Origin: Bacteroidales bacterium
Lineage (GTDB): Bacteria > Bacteroidota > Bacteroidia > Bacteroidales > UBA932
Reading direction: 5' to 3'
Assembly (NCBI GenBank): GCA_017550655.1
Contig: JAFZOK010000013.1
Span: 1 to 64,000 of the forward strand
Length of the DNA stretch: 64,000 nt
The notes below the pieces were generated by a model. It did no database searches and was not told the origin of the DNA. It saw only the letters and a program-made list of their open reading frames with translations. A program made the translations under genes and the position numbers. Shown here piece by piece: positions 18,426 to 25,188 of the stretch; within the stretch, counting starts at the first letter, position 1; each line of letters opens with the position of its first letter.

Positions 18426-18453
18426 ATAAAAAAGAAGACCCGTTAAGGTCTTC
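18426..18453 (-). terminator. Intrinsic terminator after tRNA-Ile/tRNA-Ala
   Basis: Minus strand: GAAGACC and GGTCTTC (18446-18452 and 18433-18439) form a stem around a short loop, followed by six T. It lies immediately 3' of tRNA-Ala and closes the two-tRNA transcript. Confidence 0.8.
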
Positions 18454-18458
18454 CTTTT

Positions 18459-18532
18459 GTGGAGAACAAGGGAGTCGAACCCTTGACCCCCTGCTTGCAA
18501 AGCAGGTGCTCTAGCCAACTGAGCTAGTCCCC
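18459..18532 (-). tRNA. tRNA-Ala (TGC anticodon)
   Basis: 74 bases. The cloverleaf is complete on the minus strand: acceptor GGGGGAC pairs with GTTCTCC, the D arm is GCTCAGTTGGCTAGAGC, the anticodon stem-loop CTGCTTTGCAAGCAG carries TGC, and the T arm contains GGTTCGACTCC. CCA is not fully encoded. It follows tRNA-Ile by seven bases. Confidence 0.95.
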
Positions 18533-18539
18533 CAATCTG

Positions 18540-18614
18540 TAGGCCCGCGCGGATTTGAACCGCGGACCCCCACATTATCAGTGTGGTGCTCTAACCAAAC
18601 TGAGCTACGAGCCT
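18540..18614 (-). tRNA. tRNA-Ile (GAT anticodon)
   Basis: 75 bases. The acceptor begins AGGCTCGT and pairs with the 3' arm ending GGGCCT; the anticodon stem-loop CACACTGATAATGTG carries GAT. The order Ile then Ala is that of ribosomal RNA operon spacers, but no 16S or 23S sequence lies on either side here. Confidence 0.95.
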
Positions 18615-18753
18615 ATAATTCAACAAGTCTGCCAGAAAGTCCGGCACCCACATCTGTTTCAATGGGGTTGCAAAGGTAAATGTTTTTTCCATTTGTGCAA
18701 AATTTTTTAACAAAACTTTCTCGCTGAGGGGCTTTTTACTATTTTTGAACGCT

Positions 18754-19386
18754 ATGGAAAAGGTATCACTCTGGACTCTGGCCGGCGTTTTTGCCAAGAT
18801 CGGGATGTTCACCCTTGGGGGCGGATATGCCATGATTCCGCTGATAGACAGGGAGGTAGTGGAAAAGAGGCGGTGGCTGGAGAAAGACGAGTTCTACGAC
18901 ATCCTTTCCATTGCCCAGAGTGCTCCGGGGCTGCTTATCGTCAATATTTCCATCTTTGCCGGATACCGGCTGAGGGGCCGGAGAGGAAGCGTGGCGGCCA
19001 CTATCGGGAGCTGTCTGCCGTCTTTTCTGATCATTTTGGCGATAGCCCTGTTCTTTGCGGGATACAGGGACAATGTCTATGTGGACAAGGTTTTCAAGGG
19101 AATCCGTCCAGTGGTGGTGGCGCTGATTGCCGTGCCGGTGGTGGATATGATCCAGAGAAGCCATCTGAACATCTGGAGAGCCCTGCTGGCCGTAGGAACC
19201 GCCGCAGCCATAATCTTTTTGAAGGTGTCGCCGATACTGATTCTGCTGGTTTTGTTCGTATGCTTTTTCTGCGCCAGGTATTTTGGCCGGAGAAAAAAGC
19301 TCAAAGAGGATTCTGGAGAGATTTCCGGATATGAGCAAGCAGAAGAGAGTGCAGTTGAGGATAAAAAGAAGGAGGGCGGCGTATGA
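18754..19386 (+). CDS. Chromate transporter, first half (ChrA family)
   Basis: About 210 residues from the ATG at 18754. The N-terminal FAKIGMFTLGGGYAMIPLID is the family hallmark, followed by AQSAPGLLIVNISIFAGYRL, and six hydrophobic segments. The last 40 residues are a charged cytoplasmic tail. In this short-chain type two half-size proteins are encoded side by side and together make the transporter; the true substrate in anaerobes is often uncertain. The stop overlaps the start of the next gene (ATGA at 19383-19386), implying translational coupling. A TATTTTTG box ends only six bases before the ATG, so the message may be almost leaderless. Confidence 0.92.
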   Translation: MEKVSLWTLAGVFAKIGMFTLGGGYAMIPLIDREVVEKRRWLEKDEFYDILSIAQSAPGLLIVNISIFAGYRLRGRRGSVAATIGSCLPSFLIILAIALFFAGYRDNVYVDKVFKGIRPVVVALIAVPVVDMIQRSHLNIWRALLAVGTAAAIIFLKVSPILILLVLFVCFFCARYFGRRKKLKEDSGEISGYEQAEESAVEDKKKEGGV

Positions 19387-19931
19387 TTTACCTGGAACTC
19401 TTTTGGACATTCCTGGTGATTGGAATCTTCACCTTTGGAGGCGGATACGCTATGCTCTCCCTGATCCAGAGCGAGGTAGTGACAAACCACGCCTGGATAA
19501 CTCCGGAGCAGTTTACAGACATTGTGGCCATCTCCCAGGCCACCCCCGGACCGGTAGGAATCAACTCCGCGACCTATGTAGGATACACCGTAACCCACAA
19601 TCTCGGCTACAGCGAATGGGCCAGCATAGGCGGATCTATCGTTGCAACACTGGCGGTGGTGCTTCCGTCATTTATAATCGTCCTGCTTATCTGCAAACTC
19701 TATCAGAAGGTCAAGAAAAGCGACCTGTTTGCATCGCTGATGAAAAACCTTCGGCCTGTAGTAATAGGAATGATTGCTGCAGCTGCAGGAATACTTATTA
19801 CGCCTCAGAACTTCTTCCACTGGAGCAGCTGGCTCCTTTTGGCAGGAGCGTTTATCTGCTGCAAATATCTTAGGGCAAACCCTATCTGGGTAATTCTGGC
19901 GGGCGGCCTGATAGGCCTGCTCATCTACTAA
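19383..19931 (+). CDS. Chromate transporter, second half (ChrA family)
   Basis: 182 residues with the repeated family signature GIFTFGGGYAMLSLIQSEVV near 14-33, then AISQATPGPVGINSATYVGY, and six hydrophobic segments. It lacks the charged tail of its partner. The start overlaps the partner's stop by four bases. Both halves are needed for a complete ChrA-like inner-membrane transporter in the paired short-chain arrangement. Confidence 0.93.
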   Translation: MIYLELFWTFLVIGIFTFGGGYAMLSLIQSEVVTNHAWITPEQFTDIVAISQATPGPVGINSATYVGYTVTHNLGYSEWASIGGSIVATLAVVLPSFIIVLLICKLYQKVKKSDLFASLMKNLRPVVIGMIAAAAGILITPQNFFHWSSWLLLAGAFICCKYLRANPIWVILAGGLIGLLIY

Positions 19932-19987
19932 ACAAGCCGCCAGGAAACCCCAGCGGCCCGTAAACATTAAACGTGCTCAACGCCTTA

Positions 19988-20671
19988 CTACTCAGCCCCT
20001 CTGCTCCAATCATTCCCCTCTTCCTCTGAAGCATCCTCCTCCGCGACAGTTGGCTTTTCGTGTGGCTCTTCTTCCGGCTCGATTGCCTCAACCACGATGT
20101 TCTGGTTCTCCCTCATGCGGTCAGCATCCTCCTGGGCAGCCTGCTGCATCCTCTTTGCAACAGCCCTGAACTTGAACACCAGAACAAGTTCCACCGCGCC
20201 AAGCAGCATAAGGCAGATTCCGAATATGATGCACAGAATCTTGATGTTCTCCCTCGGGAAGAAGCACATGGCAATTCCAACGGCAAAGATTATTGCCGGA
20301 ACAAGATACAGCCAGAACCTTCCGCGGATTCCCTTGGCGATATTGTAAGTATGGATGATCTGGAGAAAACCGTACATAGCCAGTATGACACCAAATACAA
20401 ATCCGATGAGTCCAATGAAGAAGCTTGTCTTGGCAAGCAGCACCGCACCTGCTATGATGAACAGCAACGCACTTCCAAGAGTAATCAGGCTCATGCCCTT
20501 GAGATTCTGGAACGTGTTGGTAGCCAGACCATAAACAACAGTTATAACTCCCGAAAGAATCAAGAGGACACCAAGAACCTTCACCAGTATTTCAGATGCA
20601 GCCTCAGGCCAAACCACAAGGCAGAGGCCTACAAGGAATACGAAAACGCCTCTAATGATATTTCTGAACAT
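19988..20671 (-). CDS. HdeD/DUF308 family membrane protein
   Basis: 227 residues. Six short hydrophobic helices occupy residues 5-165 in pairs (GVFVFLVGLCLVVWPEAASE, then VLLILSGVITVVYGL), the pattern of the DUF308 family to which the acid-resistance protein HdeD belongs. The C-terminal 60 residues are charged and mostly acidic, and probably cytoplasmic. The function in Bacteroidetes is unknown. A TAACTTTG element at 20705-20712 on the minus strand lies about 35 bases upstream of the start and fits its own promoter. Confidence 0.87.
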   Translation of the reverse strand: MFRNIIRGVFVFLVGLCLVVWPEAASEILVKVLGVLLILSGVITVVYGLATNTFQNLKGMSLITLGSALLFIIAGAVLLAKTSFFIGLIGFVFGVILAMYGFLQIIHTYNIAKGIRGRFWLYLVPAIIFAVGIAMCFFPRENIKILCIIFGICLMLLGAVELVLVFKFRAVAKRMQQAAQEDADRMRENQNIVVEAIEPEEEPHEKPTVAEEDASEEEGNDWSRGAE

Positions 20672-20742
20672 ATATCTATTTGTTATTTGTTTTCAGACTA
20701 TCCACAAAGTTAAAACCAGTTTGGGAATATTCCAACAGGAAA

Positions 20743-21636
20743 TCAAAAGCTGATGGCAGCCAGAGCCTTTATATACTCAGGTGTGGTACCGCAGCATCCG
20801 CCTGCAAAATTGTATGTATAGCGCATCCCATAAAAGCAGGAAGCCCAGAACTCAGGATCTTCCGGATAATGCCCATCGCTGTCCGGAAGCCCTGCACTCG
20901 GGCAAATGCTCACCGGGTATTCCTCAGCGTAATCAGCCAGTTCTATGGCAAGAGGAATCATCAGCCCGGCTCCCATCGAGCAGTTAAAGCCCAGGCTGAA
21001 AATCCCGTACTTTTTCAACCGCCCGAAAACCGTCCTGAAGTCCTCTCCGGAGAGAATCCTACCTTCCATATCTATTGTCAGCGATACCATTACAGGTATC
21101 TCTCCTGTTCTTTTCCCTATGGCCTTTCTTATCCCCGTGAGTGCAGCCTCGGCCTTTGCAAGATCGTAGATGCTTTCCAAAAGCAGCACATCCGCACCAC
21201 CATCCAGCAGACCCTCCGCAATCTGCTTATAATCGGATGCATTCTTTGATGTTGCGACAAGGCTTCCGGCCACAATTGCCCTGCGAGGCCCCCACTCTTC
21301 TTTCCATCCTTCATCGCCGGGCAAAAAGTTCAAACCTTCCTCCGTGGCAACACGGAAAGCAATCTGCGCCCCAGCCCGGTTGATTTCATATACGTTGACA
21401 CCTCGACTTGATATAGCCTCAGAGTTGAAAGTATTGGTCCCTATGAGCTCCGCTCCGGACTGGATGTAAGACCTATGTATTTGAGCAACCCGTTCAGGGT
21501 CTGTAAGATTCAACTCACTGAGATTGCCGGAAACACCCTGCCCTCGGAGCATTGTTCCCATTGCCCCGTCCATGATTATTACCCTGTCGTCACCACGGGC
21601 AAGTAGTTGATCGCTTGTAATCCTGTCGCCCTCCAT
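20743..21636 (-). CDS. Homocysteine S-methyltransferase family protein (MetH N-terminal-type domain)
   Basis: About 297 residues from the ATG at 21636 (MEGDRITSDQ); a longer reading frame overlaps the upstream glycosyltransferase and has a Ser-rich, non-homologous N-terminus, so the short start is preferred. The zinc-thiolate site is present: GFNCS near the middle and GGCCGTTPEYI at the C-terminus, as is MDGAMGTMLRGQG near the start. Enzymes with only this domain transfer a methyl group to homocysteine to make methionine. The other MetH domains (folate, cobalamin, activation) are absent, so the methyl donor or partner is unknown. It starts 8 bases after the glycosyltransferase stop. Confidence 0.88.
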   Translation of the reverse strand: MEGDRITSDQLLARGDDRVIIMDGAMGTMLRGQGVSGNLSELNLTDPERVAQIHRSYIQSGAELIGTNTFNSEAISSRGVNVYEINRAGAQIAFRVATEEGLNFLPGDEGWKEEWGPRRAIVAGSLVATSKNASDYKQIAEGLLDGGADVLLLESIYDLAKAEAALTGIRKAIGKRTGEIPVMVSLTIDMEGRILSGEDFRTVFGRLKKYGIFSLGFNCSMGAGLMIPLAIELADYAEEYPVSICPSAGLPDSDGHYPEDPEFWASCFYGMRYTYNFAGGCCGTTPEYIKALAAISF

Positions 21637-21643
21637 ATGGACG

Positions 21644-22561
21644 TTATTTGCTGAACTTGAACTTGGCGGCGGACTTAACCTTGTGGCGGTTGACCAGATA
21701 CAGAACGCATCCGGCAGGAATTGCCAGGAATGTGAGCAGCTTTTTCGGAGACTGGCTGAGGAACTTGCCGTTGCGGGCACGGATGGAGTGGTTCACGTAG
21801 TGGACGTTCAGCTGGAATCGGCGCTTGAGGCTCTTGGCGTGCTGCATGTCGAACTTCCTGACATACGCCATGCCCTTAGGGTTGTTCCAGTACTGCTTCC
21901 ACATGCTGAATGAAGATCCGTCCGGCTGGTAGTCCACGTTCACCATCACGCGGTTGCAAACCAGGAGTTTGTAGTCCTCGTCAATCATATTGTAGAGCAG
22001 CGCAAGGCCCACGTACCGCTCTCCCTCGAACAGCGGATACGGAGGGTACTTCTTCACAACCTCCGTCCTGTAAACCAGCTTCTTGTCGCCGAATCCACCC
22101 AGAACCTCGTAATAATCGCGGAGAGTGGTCTCCTTCAATCCATCCGGAAACTCTTTCCCTATCACCTTGCCGGTTGTGTCCGCATCCAAACCTATTATTC
22201 CGGCAATCCGGTCCTTATCTTCATCGCGATAATTATTCTTCCAGAAAGAGACAATTGTCTCCACTGCATCGTCCGGCATATAGTCGTCCGAATCTATGCA
22301 GACATTAAGTTCCGTTTCAATGTTTGCATAAGCAGTGTTGTGCGCCCCGTGCATTCCCTGGTTCTCCTGATAAACATAGTGAATCGGGATCTTTCCATCT
22401 GACGCCCAGCCCTCTACAAGCTCACGGGTGTTGTCGGAAGAGCCATCGTCCACAACCAGCCACTCGAAATCCTTGCAGGTCTGCCGCAGCAGGCTCTCGT
22501 ATGTCCTCCCGATTGTGGAAGCACGGTTATATGCCGGGGTAAAAACAGTCAGAGTCTTCAT
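21644..22561 (-). CDS. Family 2 glycosyltransferase
   Basis: About 305 residues from the ATG at 22561 (MKTLTVFTPAYNR). The GT-A fold is obvious: VFTPAYNRASTIGRTYESLL, then WLVVDDGSSDNTRELV near 36-50, and the metal-binding NVCIDSDDYMP near 90-100. The C-terminal 40 residues are basic with a hydrophobic stretch (LLTFLAIPAGCVLYLVN) that may touch the membrane. The enzyme probably adds a sugar to a surface polysaccharide or lipid, but no other glycan genes flank it. It is followed by the homocysteine methyltransferase gene, which looks like chance operon membership. Confidence 0.9.
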   Translation of the reverse strand: MKTLTVFTPAYNRASTIGRTYESLLRQTCKDFEWLVVDDGSSDNTRELVEGWASDGKIPIHYVYQENQGMHGAHNTAYANIETELNVCIDSDDYMPDDAVETIVSFWKNNYRDEDKDRIAGIIGLDADTTGKVIGKEFPDGLKETTLRDYYEVLGGFGDKKLVYRTEVVKKYPPYPLFEGERYVGLALLYNMIDEDYKLLVCNRVMVNVDYQPDGSSFSMWKQYWNNPKGMAYVRKFDMQHAKSLKRRFQLNVHYVNHSIRARNGKFLSQSPKKLLTFLAIPAGCVLYLVNRHKVKSAAKFKFSK

Positions 22562-22610
22562 AATGCAACTCACCGAAAACTATTCGCACACAAATTTACC
22601 AAAAAGATTT

Positions 22611-22790
22611 CTACCGCCCTTCCAGAATCTTCTTCAACTGCCTCTTTGCAGTCTTGCGGTCGTACCGCTTCTTGCTCTTTGCAATACGGGTAGGCCTCGT
22701 GGAAATCAGCTTCCCGAACTTCTCGATCTCCAGCTGCCGGTCCACCGCCTTGACCGCCCCAATCACCGTTTTCCGCTTAACCTTCTTCAT
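22611..22790 (-). CDS. Small basic protein, 59 residues, unknown function
   Basis: The frame begins MKKVKRKTVIGAVKAVDRQ and ends KRQLKKILEGR, with about one third Lys or Arg. It is too short for many gene callers. Its ATG overlaps the stop of the GNAT gene (ATGA at 22787-22790), which is good evidence for translation. The charge pattern suggests nucleic-acid or ribosome binding, and the acetyltransferase next door could be its modifier; both are inference. I do not recognise a family. Confidence 0.65.
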   Translation of the reverse strand: MKKVKRKTVIGAVKAVDRQLEIEKFGKLISTRPTRIAKSKKRYDRKTAKRQLKKILEGR

Positions 22791-23392
22791 TGATTCATAA
22801 CCTTCTGAAAACGGAACATTCCGTCCCTCATTCCATAACCACCCGATTCTGCACCCATATTTTCGCTCATATCCGGGTCATTAGGATCCGGATGATGGCT
22901 GTTGAAAAATTCCACTATGTGAAAACCGCAGCGATTAACGTAAAAATGAATGTTGCGGGTCTCGAAATACGGAGTGACAGTCTCCCAAATCTCCACTTCC
23001 GGATGAAGAGCCTCTATTGCTTTCCAGGCAGCGTATCCAATACCCCTGCTGTGGACCTTTGGAGAAACGAACAGCAGTTCCAAATCTCCAAACTTTCTTT
23101 CCGGTTCCAGGCGAATAACCACTCCTCCCACCTCTTGTCTTTGATTCTCTTCACAAACGCCATCATCTGAAGCATCGCCGAGACATACTATCCTGTATGC
23201 CTCTGCATTCTCTCCATCAATAGAGCGTTCTATTGTTTCTCGGGAAATGATTTCCCCTTCCTCTTCAAAACTGTCGTCACGCATGCCAAACTCTTCCATC
23301 GCTCCATATCTGAACGCCTCCTGGTTATCCAGGATAAACTGCTCGCGGCCCTCAGCCGTCAAAGGAACCAACTCAACTAAAACTTTTTTCAT
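22787..23392 (-). CDS. GNAT family N-acetyltransferase
   Basis: About 201 residues from the ATG at 23392 (MKKVLVELVPL); the longer frame adds a hydrophobic stretch that lies over the promoter and is probably not translated. The GNAT acetyl-CoA site appears as LELLFVSPKVHSRGIGYAAW near 120-139 and the C-terminal strand-helix as RNIHFYVNRCGFHIVEFF. The substrate is unknown. The four-base overlap with the following small basic protein suggests the two are made together. Confidence 0.85.
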   Translation of the reverse strand: MKKVLVELVPLTAEGREQFILDNQEAFRYGAMEEFGMRDDSFEEEGEIISRETIERSIDGENAEAYRIVCLGDASDDGVCEENQRQEVGGVVIRLEPERKFGDLELLFVSPKVHSRGIGYAAWKAIEALHPEVEIWETVTPYFETRNIHFYVNRCGFHIVEFFNSHHPDPNDPDMSENMGAESGGYGMRDGMFRFQKVMNQ

Positions 23393-23429
23393 TTTTGATC
23401 TAATCTCCAGATACCCGTCTTCTTTTCCA

Positions 23430-23462
23430 CAAATATAGATAATAAGAAACAAGTTTGCCAAA
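23430..23462 (-). promoter_or_regulatory. Promoter of the GNAT gene
   Basis: Minus strand: TTTG (23459-23462) is 21 bases upstream of TATATTTG (23430-23437), a Bacteroidetes-type promoter. A plus-strand TATCTTTG (23469-23476) for the RAYT gene starts seven bases away, so the two promoters are back to back. Confidence 0.5.
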
Positions 23463-23622
23463 AAGCATTATCTTTGAAGACGAAGCCAAGTAGTCTGATA
23501 GATTGAGATTTGAGAGTTTCGAGGAGTGGAAGAATGTTGAAGAGCGTCAATCATGCGGTCCGGTTATTAACGGATGCTGATTGAGCTATGGTTTGGAAAC
23601 TTGATTTTTGGAGGAAAAGATT

Positions 23623-24480
23623 ATGAAGAAAAAGTACTGGCTTCTATCTACAGAACATTTAAAGGACCGTCTGTGGTTTAGGGATGAAGAGGATTTCAAA
23701 GCCGGGATGAACTATGTTGCAATTCTTTCCGCAACAATCCCGGATGTTGAAATTCTGGCATTTATACTGATGTCGAACCATGTGCATTTTGTACTTGCCG
23801 GATCTGAAAACACTGCATTACAATTCATCACACGTTTCAAAAAACTTTACTCACAGTACTTCCGACAAAAGTATTCAACCAAAGAGCTGCTGCGAAGCAA
23901 CCAGGCAGATATAAGACCTGTTCTGCCGGAAAATGACGGTCTTGAAAGGGCTATTGCTTATGTGCAAATGAACAGTGTCGCTGCAAACATTTGCATAACC
24001 CCCTCCGGATATCTTTGGGGGACTGGCGGAACTTTCTACACTGAATCTCCGGAAAAGGGAAGGAAAGTTTGCGACATCAGTCACCGGGAATGTATGAGAC
24101 TTACTCACAGCAAGGTATTTCTGCCAAAATCATTTCTATTCAACGATAAGGGATATATTGTTCCGTCTTCTTATGTCAATGTAAGGTTCGTTGAGCATAT
24201 TTTCAAAACGCCTAACAGGATGAATTACTTTCAAAATATCTCTTCCAAGGCTAAACTAGTCAGAGAAACACCTGCATTCAAAGATCAATTACTTTTCTCG
24301 GCGATGTTGAGTTTGATTACGTCACTGTTCAAAAAGAATCGTTTCGAAGACTTGGATATAGAACAGCAAGCAGAAGTGCTCAGGCAACTTAGATACAGGT
24401 TTTCATCTGAACCTAATCAACTGGCGCGAGTAACTGGGTTATCCTATGAAGAGGTGTGCGAACGTCTCGAAAGGATATAA
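23623..24480 (+). CDS. REP-associated tyrosine transposase (RAYT, Y1_Tnp/HUH family)
   Basis: About 285 residues from the ATG at 23623, which is preceded at eight bases by GGAGG. The HUH motif is present as MSNHVHFVL near 49-57 and the single catalytic tyrosine as AIAYVQMNS near 106-114. Enzymes of this family cut and join single-stranded DNA at REP hairpins; they are usually domesticated and not flanked by insertion-sequence ends. The C-terminal third includes a helix-turn-helix-like stretch (LARVTGLSYEEVCERL). REP-like palindromes follow directly at 24494-24581. The 147 bases between the TATCTTTG box and the start could fold, and hold the imperfect inverted repeat TCAATCA...TGATTGA. Confidence 0.88.
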   Translation: MKKKYWLLSTEHLKDRLWFRDEEDFKAGMNYVAILSATIPDVEILAFILMSNHVHFVLAGSENTALQFITRFKKLYSQYFRQKYSTKELLRSNQADIRPVLPENDGLERAIAYVQMNSVAANICITPSGYLWGTGGTFYTESPEKGRKVCDISHRECMRLTHSKVFLPKSFLFNDKGYIVPSSYVNVRFVEHIFKTPNRMNYFQNISSKAKLVRETPAFKDQLLFSAMLSLITSLFKKNRFEDLDIEQQAEVLRQLRYRFSSEPNQLARVTGLSYEEVCERLERI

Positions 24481-24493
24481 CCTTTCACGAAAG

Positions 24494-24581
24494 TGATGCC
24501 GGTCTTTTAAAATTCGGGACACCGGCATCAATATTGGCTGATTTTGATTCCGGTCCCCGATATTCCGGGACACCGGCATCA
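24494..24581 (+). repeat. REP-like palindromic repeats next to the RAYT gene
   Basis: TGATGCCGGT (24494-24503) is an exact inverted match to ACCGGCATCA (24521-24530). The sequence CGGGACACCGGCATCA occurs at 24515-24530 and again at 24566-24581, each preceded by a possible partner arm. The arrangement of short GC-rich hairpins beside a RAYT gene is that of REP/BIME elements. Confidence 0.75.
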
Positions 24582-24729
24582 CTCGAACCGCGGAATTTTA
24601 TCTGCTAATCACTGGAAATACAAAAGTTTGCAAGAGAGAGGGTAAAAAAAAAGGGAGGCAGGCTTCCAAGATGCCCGACAGCACCATTCAAATGGAAAAC
24701 GCTCCAGGAAAACCTGAAGCGTTTGGGAG

Positions 24730-24804
24730 GGTGGCTGGTGGGTCTCGAACCCACGACCTCCAGAGCCACAATCTGGCGCTCTAGCCAACTGAGCTACAGC
24801 CACC
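24730..24804 (-). tRNA. tRNA-His (GTG anticodon)
   Basis: 75 bases on the minus strand. The 5' end GGTGGCTG includes the extra G(-1) that pairs with C73, as required for tRNA-His, and the acceptor pairs with AGCCACC. The anticodon loop ATTGTGG carries GTG; the T arm contains GGTTCGAGACC. Confidence 0.95.
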
Positions 24805-25039
24805 ATATATGTCGAAAGCCATACGGCTGAATGCGATGAATTCGGTCCGTCATAAAGTTTTCAGAAAGTCAAAATCCTGTGAGAATTGTTTCTGGATCAA
24901 TCTTCTCAAAAGACGTTTCTGAGTTGGACCGCTTTCATCGGGGATGCAAAGATAAAATCTTTTTGCCAATCTCCAACCACATTCCCGTTAAAGTTTGATT
25001 GTTGATGGATTAAAATCTTCCACTTGCATAGGTAAAACA
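24805..25039. other. Intergenic stretch between tRNA-His and the carboxyltransferase gene
   Basis: The interval between the tRNA and the next start is about 380 bases. No coding frame with support is seen. Its right part carries the promoter at 25040-25070; the rest is AT-rich leader or spacer. Confidence 0.5.
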
Positions 25040-25070
25040 TTTGTTTTATGCAATCTTATTCTTAAATTTG
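25040..25070 (+). promoter_or_regulatory. Promoter of the carboxyltransferase gene
   Basis: TTTG (25040-25043) lies 19 bases upstream of TAAATTTG (25063-25070), a near-perfect Bacteroidetes promoter. Transcription would begin near 25077, giving a leader of about 110 bases before the ATG at 25189. Confidence 0.7.
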
Positions 25071-25188
25071 AAGTCTGCAAAACGGCGGGAAATACTTACA
25101 GTTTTTTCTTCTGGACTGCGGGAGTGCTACAATTTGCATTCACTTTGGAAGATATTTCAGAATAATTTAAAATACAGATTCTTACTAT

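Noticed and set aside
20743-21780. Long N-terminus of the homocysteine methyltransferase frame
   Set aside because: The first 48 codons overlap the glycosyltransferase gene and code for Ser/Pro-rich sequence without homology; the ATG at 21636 fits the family start.
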